IMG/VR virus record: IMGVR_UViG_3300043777_000212
Location: 1 to 43,377 of that record
DNA: 43,377 bases
Origin: a virus
Reading direction: 5' to 3' (one strand)
This document shows positions 21,862 through 27,894 of this stretch, piece after piece. The notes beneath the pieces are model-generated. The model had not been told where the DNA came from. It saw only the letters and a list, made by a program, of their open reading frames with translations, and searched no databases. The position numbers were made by a program, and so were the translations under genes. Position 1 is the first letter of the stretch. Every line of letters starts with the position of its first letter.

Positions 21862-22934
21862 TGAAAATCGCGCTCCAGTTCGTCAACGAGTACCGCGACC
21901 GCCATGGAAAAGTTCGTCGCTACTTCCGGCGGCGCGGGAAAGCGCGCATCAAGCTGCCCGGTCAGCCGGGCTCGACCGAGTTTATGGAGGCTTACAATGC
22001 GGCGCTCGCGTCGTTCACAGTCTCCGAAATCGGCAAGAACCGATCGACTATCGGATCGGTCGGCGCAACCATCGGCGCTTACTACACGGACCATCGATTT
22101 CTAGCGATGGCTGCAGGTACGCAAAAGGCGCGTCGCCGGATCTTGGAGCACTTTCGGAAAGAGCATGGCGACAAGCAGATCGCCACATTGCAGCGCCCAA
22201 ACATCGTCAAGCTGCTCAGCCCAATGCCCCCGTTCGCTGCGCGCAATTGGCTGATGACGTTGCGCGGGCTCATGCAGTTCGCCGTCGAGGTCGGCATTCG
22301 TAGCGACGATCCGACAGCTGGCATCAATCCGATCCGTGCCAAGCAAGGTGACATTCACACCTGGACCGAAGCTGAGATTGCGCAATTTGAAGCGCACCAT
22401 CCGATCGGCTCGCGCGCGCGGCTGGCGATGGCGTTGTTGCTCTACACCGCGCAGCGACGTAGCGACGTCATTCTGATGGGGCCGCAGCACGTGCGCGAAG
22501 GCGTCTTGACGTTGCGCCAGCAGAAGACCGGCATCCCATTGCTGATCCCGGTGCACCCGGAATTGCAACGGGTCATCGCCGCCTCCCCGTGCGGCAATCT
22601 GGCCTTCCTTGTCACTGGAGATGACGCTCCAGTGCCCGGTGTGCCGATCTCAAATTCCGGCATCGGGAACGCCTTCCGCCGCTGGTGCGATGAGGCAGGG
22701 CTGCCGGCGACGTGCTCGTCGCACGGGCTCCGCAAAGCGGCATGTCGACGCCTCGCCGAAGCCGGTTGCTCGGCTCCGCAAATCGCCGCGATCAGCGGTC
22801 ACAAGAGCCTGAAGGAAGTGCAGCATTACATCGTCGACGCTGATCAGGTGCGGCTCGCGCAAGCGGCGATTCGCGCGGTATCAGAACACTCCGAGAACAC
22901 CAAAGTGACTAACCATCCTCGGAAAAGTGACTAA
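21861..22934 (+). CDS. int: Tyrosine integrase
   Basis: A 357-residue site-specific recombinase. The N-terminal arm-binding and core-binding regions span about 1-165. The catalytic domain shows Arg199 in YTAQRRSD, Lys222 in QQKTG, the H-x-x-R box His288/Arg291 in SSHGLRKA, His314 in ISGHKSLKEV, and Tyr323 in QHYIVD. All key residues are present, so it should be active. The last codons contain two GTGACTAACC repeats, so attP-type binding sites start inside the gene. Integrase next to attP is the normal temperate-phage layout. Confidence 0.95.
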   Translation: MKIALQFVNEYRDRHGKVRRYFRRRGKARIKLPGQPGSTEFMEAYNAALASFTVSEIGKNRSTIGSVGATIGAYYTDHRFLAMAAGTQKARRRILEHFRKEHGDKQIATLQRPNIVKLLSPMPPFAARNWLMTLRGLMQFAVEVGIRSDDPTAGINPIRAKQGDIHTWTEAEIAQFEAHHPIGSRARLAMALLLYTAQRRSDVILMGPQHVREGVLTLRQQKTGIPLLIPVHPELQRVIAASPCGNLAFLVTGDDAPVPGVPISNSGIGNAFRRWCDEAGLPATCSSHGLRKAACRRLAEAGCSAPQIAAISGHKSLKEVQHYIVDADQVRLAQAAIRAVSEHSENTKVTNHPRKSD

Positions 22935-23087
22935 CCGCCTCATAAGCGCTTCAAAACATTGGCAAAAATTTCAATGTGCGGATAGCGGCAGGAGTCGGCC
23001 ACTCCAAATATTTCAACCGCTTATGGTGACTAACCGGGTCCACGTCGCGATAATAATATCAACGGTTTACCGGCGAAGTGACTAACC
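22905..23087. other. Candidate attP with arm-type repeats
   Basis: Four copies of GTGACTAACC lie at 22905-22914, 22927-22936, 23026-23035 and 23078-23087. Between the second and third is an inverted repeat, CATAAGCG (22941-22948) and CGCTTATG (23018-23025), abutting the third copy. Within it ACATTG and CAATGT (22956-22977) flank a 10-base AT-rich spacer, a possible crossover core. Direct repeats flanking an inverted core, immediately after int, are what integrase arm and core sites look like. Confidence 0.75.
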
Positions 23088-23099
23088 GTCACACTCCGG

Positions 23100-23291
23100 G
23101 TGAGAGGTCGAAATTCGCGCTTCGTTCCGTCACCGACCACAATTCTCCTGCGTACAGGCCTCGATGATCTCATGCTCAACGATCCTGAGCACACCCAGGA
23201 TCAGTGGTATGGGCCACCCGCGAGCACGCTCATAGATGAGATTCTGTATTGCCTCACAGAGGGTAGAGCACCGCTGGTCGCCGCCAAATAA
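23100..23291 (+). CDS. Possible small protein after attP
   Basis: From GTG 23100 there are 63 codons; from the ATG at 23172 there are 39 (MLNDPEHTQDQWYGPPASTL). The shorter part looks protein-like, but there is no clear ribosome site, and an overlapping minus frame (23130-23336) is a competitor. It may be a host-derived remnant or a real small gene. Confidence 0.35.
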   Translation: MRGRNSRFVPSPTTILLRTGLDDLMLNDPEHTQDQWYGPPASTLIDEILYCLTEGRAPLVAAK

Positions 23292-23326
23292 CGCCACGGT
23301 CGTTTGCTCAGGCGGCTTTTGCACGT

Positions 23327-23851
23327 TCACCCCCACACGGTCTTAAGGTTCTCCAGCGCCGCACCGACCCCGAGACGCAAGAACTCAGGCAGATATCCCA
23401 CAGTAACGGTGGTAACGATCGGCACCGTATAATCAGGCAACCACGCTGACTGCGCTTGCGGCAGCACTCGGATCTCGACGCCCCAACCTTCATGCCTTTG
23501 TTGCAATGCCTCTGCTAGCCGTTGCGCTTTCTTGGGCTCGATGTAAGGCTCGGTAACAAATCCCCAGGGCTCGTTCGTTCGATCTTGAGCGAGGAGCCAC
23601 CACGCATGATCGATAACATGGCACTTTGCGTCTGCAATGAGGCGCTGCGCGATCACATAAAACGGAACCCGCCACATCGGCTCGTCGGCGAGGTTCTGAT
23701 CGGTCAGGGCAAGCGCGCTGAATGGCTCCTTGACCCCTAATGAAAACGACAAGCCAAGCCGGCGCTGGATTCCTGCCGCGATCTTCCGACGGCGCCCATA
23801 AACGACATCCCAGCTGAACTTAGATTCGGTGGTTTGCTTAAGCTTGTGCAT
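23327..23851 (-). CDS. Unknown protein of the attP-side cassette, 174 aa
   Basis: From the ATG at 23851 (MHKLKQTTESKFSWDVVYGR) a soluble mixed alpha/beta protein with conserved-looking tryptophans and prolines (ADEPMWRVPFYVIAQRLIAD, WGFVTEPYIEPKKAQRLAEA). No catalytic motif recognised. It is the last of three minus-strand genes inserted beside attP in an otherwise plus-strand region, the usual site for cargo genes. It overlaps the gene upstream by 14 bases. Confidence 0.75.
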   Translation of the reverse strand: MHKLKQTTESKFSWDVVYGRRRKIAAGIQRRLGLSFSLGVKEPFSALALTDQNLADEPMWRVPFYVIAQRLIADAKCHVIDHAWWLLAQDRTNEPWGFVTEPYIEPKKAQRLAEALQQRHEGWGVEIRVLPQAQSAWLPDYTVPIVTTVTVGYLPEFLRLGVGAALENLKTVWG

Positions 23852-24047
23852 CTGCACGCTCCAGCGCGTCGCGGATGAATTGTTCACTAGCCTGGGAAAA
23901 AGCGGCCGAACGGAGAGTCGCCTCGTCGCACGGCCATGTCGCCGGCTGCGCCCAATTGCACGGCCCCCGTCCCCGAATGTGCCAATATCCAGAGGACAAT
24001 CGCGTCACGGTAACAATCGTTTGCTCAGTCGGCATGCTGCATTGCAC
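23838..24047 (-). CDS. Small protein of the attP-side cassette, 69 aa
   Basis: MQCSMPTEQTIVTVTRLSSG, then WHIRGRGPCNWAQPATWPCD, then a helical end (FSQASEQFIRDALERADAQA). The strand-strand-helix layout fits a small alpha/beta fold. It overlaps the HTH gene by 23 bases and the 174-residue gene by 14, so the three form one operon. Function unknown. Confidence 0.7.
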   Translation of the reverse strand: MQCSMPTEQTIVTVTRLSSGYWHIRGRGPCNWAQPATWPCDEATLRSAAFSQASEQFIRDALERADAQA

Positions 24048-24291
24048 TCCGCTTTAGCTGCCGCACGCGAGCATAGAGCCGGTCGAGCGAGATACCGAGC
24101 GCATCTGCGACAGCGGCCCAGGTTTCGCCGCTGTCATGCCTGTGGATCGCTTCGCGGATCAGGGTATCGGGATACGTAGTCCTGCGGCCCCCGACTCGTC
24201 CAGCAACTCTAGCTTTCGCCTGACCAGCGCGGATCAACTCGCTGTGCAACTCTTTAGACAACTTAGACAACGGCTCTTTTTGCACGCTCAA
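24025..24291 (-). CDS. Helix-turn-helix regulator of the attP-side cassette
   Basis: An 88-residue basic protein. After a linker (AGRVGGRRTTYPDTLIREAI), the segment SGETWAAVADALGISLDRLY is a clear helix-turn-helix, followed by ARVRQLKRSA. This is a resolvase- or transposase-type HTH without a catalytic domain, so a DNA-binding regulator. The start is TTG 24291 or GTG 24285. The two TACTGTTGTAAATAT repeats just upstream are its likely operators and would control both this cassette and the divergent early genes. Confidence 0.75.
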   Translation of the reverse strand: MSVQKEPLSKLSKELHSELIRAGQAKARVAGRVGGRRTTYPDTLIREAIHRHDSGETWAAVADALGISLDRLYARVRQLKRSAMQHAD

Positions 24292-24305
24292 AACACCTCT
24301 GCGCG

Positions 24306-24366
24306 TACTGTTGTAAATATTCTTGTTGCAGGGGATTGCATACTGTTGTAAATATCCCGATATAGG
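24306..24366. promoter_or_regulatory. Direct-repeat operator and divergent promoter
   Basis: TACTGTTGTAAATAT occurs exactly at 24306-24320 and 24341-24355, 35 bases apart. TTGCAT (24336-24341) and TATAGG (24361-24366) form a plausible plus-strand promoter with the second repeat in its spacer, so a bound regulator would block it. The minus-strand HTH gene starts 15 bases from the first repeat. Confidence 0.65.
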
Positions 24367-24392
24367 ATGTTGTCAAGAGCGAGGAAGCATCG

Positions 24393-24584
24393 ATGACCGT
24401 CGCCGACGTGACCGAGGCCGAACTGAACATCCGCGAGAAGCTCGCGCATATCGATCAGATGCTGGCCGATCACGATCGCAAGCGACAGGAAATCTTGGCA
24501 CCATGGCAAATGGCTATAGGCGGAATGGCTTCTGGCGCGGCGCTGTTCGCCGCCGCCTTTGCCTTCGCCAAAATCTTTACCTGA
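24393..24584 (+). CDS. Small coiled-coil plus TM protein
   Basis: A 63-residue protein. Residues 5-38 are a charged helix (DVTEAELNIREKLAHIDQML, DHDRKRQEILAP) and 40-62 a membrane helix (AIGGMASGAALFAAAFAFAK). The layout resembles Rz-like or small anchor proteins. It is the first gene of the eight-gene early train behind the repeat operator. Confidence 0.75.
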   Translation: MTVADVTEAELNIREKLAHIDQMLADHDRKRQEILAPWQMAIGGMASGAALFAAAFAFAKIFT

Positions 24585-24610
24585 GTAAACCCCCGGATAG
24601 GAAACAATCC

Positions 24611-24826
24611 ATGAGCACGAGCCCCTACCACTGCGGCCCGCATGCAACGCGCGCGGAAGCGGAGCGCCATGCAATCGGTTTGCAGAACCAGCAACCCGGC
24701 AAATTCTTTGGAATACAAGAACGCGGCAAGACAACGGGCGGCTTCCTGCGCGGTGCCTCATACGAGCAGAAACCGACGACTTGGCATGTAGCCCCGCGCG
24801 CACCCACCGATTGGGACAGACGATAG
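24611..24826 (+). CDS. Early-train protein, 71 aa
   Basis: MSTSPYHCGPHATRAEAERH begins a polar protein with GKFFGIQERGKTTGGFLRG in the middle, ending TDWDRR. AGGAAA precedes the ATG. A TAAACCCCCGG motif lies in the 26-base leader. No family recognised. Confidence 0.68.
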   Translation: MSTSPYHCGPHATRAEAERHAIGLQNQQPGKFFGIQERGKTTGGFLRGASYEQKPTTWHVAPRAPTDWDRR

Positions 24827-24859
24827 GCTACATAAACCCCGGATTAGGAGAACCCTACA

Positions 24860-25138
24860 GTGATTAGCAGCGGCATCAACCCCTATGACGATCCCGAGCA
24901 GCGGCCGAGCGTCGTCTACTCAATCTGCCACAACGACGATGACCGGCGTGATGCGGAGCACCGCCGGGTGCCTCTCGAAGTGTTCCTACGCCCCGTCGGA
25001 GATTATGAGATTTTCGCCGATGGCGAGCCGTTGGAAGGCGATTCCGGAATCTGCGAAAGCCTCGCGCTCGCGCGCTATGTGATCGAGCAGCAATGGGGTG
25101 ACGAGGTGTGGAATCTGCAGCGCGAAAAACCTGAGTAA
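24860..25138 (+). CDS. Early-train acidic protein, 92 aa
   Basis: It starts at GTG with AGGAG upstream: ISSGINPYDDPEQRPSVVYS, then VFLRPVGDYEIFADGEPLEG, then LALARYVIEQQWGDEVW. It is a strand-rich acidic protein with a C-terminal helix, of the kind that includes DNA mimics and inhibitors; no specific target can be named. A TAAACCCCGG motif lies in its leader. Confidence 0.72.
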   Translation: MISSGINPYDDPEQRPSVVYSICHNDDDRRDAEHRRVPLEVFLRPVGDYEIFADGEPLEGDSGICESLALARYVIEQQWGDEVWNLQREKPE

Positions 25139-25153
25139 ACCCCGGAAAGCGTG

Positions 25154-25369
25154 ATGGAATATCTGATCTGGTCTTTCGAGCACAACGCCTGGTGGGGACT
25201 AGACGAGTGCGGCTATATTGAGAATATCGCCAAGGCTGGTCGCTACTCGCTTGCGGCGGCTGAGCGGATCTGTTTAGCCGCAAATACGGGCGGCATCGAC
25301 GAGGCGATCGTGCCGCTTCCCGAGCCTCGCGTGCCCGCCTCGATGCCGACCGGCTACAAGCCTCGATAA
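25154..25369 (+). CDS. Early-train protein, 71 aa
   Basis: MEYLIWSFEHNAWWGLDECG, then YIENIAKAGRYSLAAAERIC, then a proline-rich end. Surface-type aromatics suggest a compact binding module. The leader is only 15 bases and is almost entirely the ACCCCGG motif. No family recognised. Confidence 0.72.
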   Translation: MEYLIWSFEHNAWWGLDECGYIENIAKAGRYSLAAAERICLAANTGGIDEAIVPLPEPRVPASMPTGYKPR

Positions 25370-25377
25370 ATCCCGAT

Positions 25378-25551
25378 ATGATCATCAAACACCATCACCG
25401 TGTCGCGCTATACCTAGGTTGGCTCGCTGGCGGCCTCGCCACGCTGGGCGCTTATCTTTTTGACGCGAGCGACAGCTGGCTGATCACCGCAGCGGTGGCC
25501 TTGACCAGTTTCACCGTAGCCTTGGCCGCGGTGCTTTGGCCCTTCGTGTAA
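25378..25551 (+). CDS. Early-train membrane protein, two TM segments
   Basis: A 57-residue protein: MIIKHHHRVALYLGWLAGGL, a hydrophobic hairpin (ATLGAYLF), then LITAAVALTSFTVALAAVLW and a PFV end. Two TM helices are separated by DASDSW. It may be an early membrane modifier such as an exclusion protein; this is inference. The stop-to-start spacer of eight bases carries a degenerate TAAATCCCGA motif. Confidence 0.7.
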   Translation: MIIKHHHRVALYLGWLAGGLATLGAYLFDASDSWLITAAVALTSFTVALAAVLWPFV

Positions 25552-25580
25552 GCAAACCCCGGTTAAAGGAGCAATTTCAA

Positions 25581-25766
25581 ATGTACGGAGTCTGTGACAA
25601 GCACGGCAACGTGTTGGTTTTTGAGGAGCCGAACGAGCGGCTCGCGCGCCAGTTGGCGCAACGTGCGGCTGATGAGTGTGGCGAAAGCGTATGGCTCAAC
25701 ACCTATGCGATCGCTGGGCATCCGGCTTCGTACGGCGAAGGCGAAGAAGTCCATCCCGCCATCTGA
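25581..25766 (+). CDS. Early-train protein, 61 aa
   Basis: From the ATG at 25581 (MYGVCDKHGNVLVFEEPNER), a small strand-helix protein with an acidic end. AAAGGAG lies about 10 bases upstream. A CAAACCCCGG motif is in the leader. No family recognised. Confidence 0.72.
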   Translation: MYGVCDKHGNVLVFEEPNERLARQLAQRAADECGESVWLNTYAIAGHPASYGEGEEVHPAI

Positions 25767-25793
25767 CATAAACCCCGGTCTGCGGAGACAGCT

Positions 25794-26033
25794 ATGAACT
25801 GGAGAGACGCGCTAGACGATCCTGATACGAATCAGCGGATGCAGCATATCGACGCGTTGCTGGCTCTTCAGATCTGCGTCGACAAGGGATGGATGAACGA
25901 GGCGATGTACGCTCGCGGGAAGGCTTTTCTCGATCGCTTCATCGCCGGATTTAAGGTCCATCACGATGGGCTCTACGTCGAGCCTGAGAAGACGATGACC
26001 CCGAACTGCTCGCCGCTCTCAGCACCTGAGTAA
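25794..26033 (+). CDS. Early-train protein, 79 aa
   Basis: MNWRDALDDPDTNQRMQHID, then a helical core (LLALQICVDKGWMNEAMYA) and KAFLDRFIAGFKVHHDGLYV. Mostly helical with conserved-looking aromatics. CGGAGA precedes the ATG, and TAAACCCCGG lies in the leader. Function unknown. Confidence 0.72.
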   Translation: MNWRDALDDPDTNQRMQHIDALLALQICVDKGWMNEAMYARGKAFLDRFIAGFKVHHDGLYVEPEKTMTPNCSPLSAPE

Positions 26034-26038
26034 CCCAG

Positions 26039-26371
26039 ATGACAATGCACACCATTATATGGGTTCTTTTAATACTTTACGTCTTTCGCAACAACTTTGG
26101 TTACCGTTCAGCTCCTGGTATGAGCCGGTGGGAGCGGCGTTGGCAGGATGAGCGAATAGCGCGCAGCTTGAGCGAAGCACGGCGACGCCAGCAGGAAGAA
26201 GACAAGTTGCGGGAAAAACTCCGCCCAATTTATGCGGCTTATGCTCCAAAGCCCCCGCCACCATCCCCACCCCCGCCAAGCGTCGGTTTAGGCACGAGAC
26301 TCACTGTCATTATCTGCGCTATCGCGATCTGGGGCTTCCTAGCGGCCGGGCTCGCGGGATCGTTCCACTAA
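26039..26371 (+). CDS. Early-train membrane protein, 110 aa
   Basis: An N-terminal membrane segment (TIIWVLLILYVF), a long charged helix (about 25-65, RWERRWQDERIARSLSEARR), a polyproline stretch (PKPPPPSPPPPSVG), and a C-terminal membrane segment (LTVIICAIAIWGFLAAGLAG). Two membrane anchors flank a cytoplasmic or periplasmic coiled coil. It is the last plus-strand gene and meets the minus-strand ejection gene tail to tail. Confidence 0.72.
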   Translation: MTMHTIIWVLLILYVFRNNFGYRSAPGMSRWERRWQDERIARSLSEARRRQQEEDKLREKLRPIYAAYAPKPPPPSPPPPSVGLGTRLTVIICAIAIWGFLAAGLAGSFH

Positions 26372-27894
26372 GACCAATTCCTGAGCAATCCCTCGGGAAT
26401 TGGTGGCTGGCCTGGGCCTGTCGGCGGCAAGGGGGCGTATCGCCCCGGGCCCCGAGGTGCCGCAGCCGGCGGTGGATATAACGGCGTATTTGGCGGCACA
26501 CCCTGGTAGTACTGGAGTGTTTGATTAATGGCGCTTGGCACGGGAGACAAGAGCGGCGGGATAGCCTGATTAAGCAACGAATTGGGCGTCCGCGCATTCT
26601 GGCTCAGATACTGCTGGCCCAATGGTGAACGCGAGCGGATCTGTTCAGCAATGGCGCCTAGCTGGCTACTCGCTCGGGCGTTCTCCCATGCCTTAAACCC
26701 CTCTCCCACCCACGGCCCCGCCAAAAACCCAAGTTCAGCGCCGTGTTCACCGAATTGTGAGCCGAGGTACGTTCCGGCTCCGGCACCCAGAATCTTTCCC
26801 GCGATGCCGCTCGTCAAATTGCCGACCTTGGTTAGGGCAGTTGAAAAAACACCACTCCCCTGGGAAAAATCATCAAGCGCCGATTTCTCTTCGGGAGTGA
26901 ACCCTCTCATATTATCAGGGTTCTGCGTAAACGTCTTGACCCGCTGCCGCAGTTGCGCTGCGGTGTCTGCCTTCTCCAGAATGCCGGTATTTGCTTGAGT
27001 AAGGTCTCCAGTGATAGCGTCGGCCCGCTTTGCCGCAGCTAGGTTCGCTCGCCCCGCTGCCGCATCGGGTGAAATCGTGTCGATCAAATTATCGAGATGC
27101 GGGATGACTTGTTGTGCCGCGAAAGCATCGCTGTCACCCATGGCGGTCCCTTTGATCGCGTTCAACTGACGGCGCGCCGCATCGAGGGTGGTGAAATTGG
27201 AAGAGCCCTGGGTGTTGGCGAGATCATTGAGAACGTCGAAGGTTTTTGGCGCGGTCTTGGGAAGGAGGCCGAAATTATCCTGCAAATGCTGTTGCAGGGC
27301 TGTGCCATAGGAGCTGACTGCCGGTCCTGGGATCGTCGCCGGGCTTGCTCGCGCTGCCGCATAGCCCGCGTTACCAGCGGCTTTCAGTTCCTCCGCGGTC
27401 GGCGCGACCTGGCTGGCGAACATGCCGGGAACAACATCGTTCACCCTGGTCTCGGGACCCGGTGGGCTGACCCCAATCTTGGACGCGGGGCTGATCCCAA
27501 CCCTAGACGCGGCACTCGTTGGGCTGATAAACGTCGCAAGATTGGCACTACGCTGCAGTAAAGAGGGATCGGCGAGAGGGTTGTCCCCGCCCGTATAGGG
27601 CGTGCGCTGCTGTCCGGTGACAATATCACTTGGAAGCGTGAAAGCGTCGAGCGCCGCGCCGAGGATGCCGGCGTGCGGGTCCAAGCTGATATTGCCGCTG
27701 GCATCGGTGCTGAACGGCAGGATGCCCCCCCGCCAGGGCTGCTGCGGCGGGTCAAACTGCGCGCCCGGCGGCAAGGGAGTGTAGGGTGTCGGCGGCGTGG
27801 TTTGAACCGTTTGAGGTGTTCCACCCGGCGGAGCATCGAACTCCGCGTCCGGTGGAAGAACGGTGTATCCCGGGGGTAACCCTTGGTCAGCCAT
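26368..27894 (-). CDS. Ejection/internal virion protein, last of the late unit
   Basis: A 508-residue protein. Residues 1-60 are low-complexity Pro/Gly (VLPPDAEFDAPPGGTPQT); about 150-330 are helical and coiled-coil-like (DNFGLLPKTAPKTFDVLNDL, LDNLIDTISPDAAAGRANLA); a G/A-rich hydrophobic patch (GIAGKILGAGAGTYLGS) lies near 370-385; the end is proline-rich. Such a mix is typical of podovirus proteins ejected into the cell envelope. It follows the transglycosylase-domain protein and ends at the bidirectional hairpin. Confidence 0.75.
   Translation of the reverse strand: MADQGLPPGYTVLPPDAEFDAPPGGTPQTVQTTPPTPYTPLPPGAQFDPPQQPWRGGILPFSTDASGNISLDPHAGILGAALDAFTLPSDIVTGQQRTPYTGGDNPLADPSLLQRSANLATFISPTSAASRVGISPASKIGVSPPGPETRVNDVVPGMFASQVAPTAEELKAAGNAGYAAARASPATIPGPAVSSYGTALQQHLQDNFGLLPKTAPKTFDVLNDLANTQGSSNFTTLDAARRQLNAIKGTAMGDSDAFAAQQVIPHLDNLIDTISPDAAAGRANLAAAKRADAITGDLTQANTGILEKADTAAQLRQRVKTFTQNPDNMRGFTPEEKSALDDFSQGSGVFSTALTKVGNLTSGIAGKILGAGAGTYLGSQFGEHGAELGFLAGPWVGEGFKAWENARASSQLGAIAEQIRSRSPLGQQYLSQNARTPNSLLNQAIPPLLSPVPSAINQTLQYYQGVPPNTPLYPPPAAAPRGPGRYAPLPPTGPGQPPIPEGLLRNWS
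26373..26404. terminator. Bidirectional hairpin between the two main units
   Basis: ACCAATTCCTGAG and CTCGGGAATTGGT make a 13-bp stem with one G-U-type pair and a 6-base loop. It lies in the last codons of the ejection gene and just after the stop of the last early gene, so it could stop transcription from both sides. There is no long T-tract. Confidence 0.62.

Noticed and set aside
23130-23336. Minus-strand frame of 68 codons after the attP-side cassette
   Set aside because: GTG start overlapping the previous stop, but weak protein character and overlap with the attP-side plus frame; could not decide, so not annotated.
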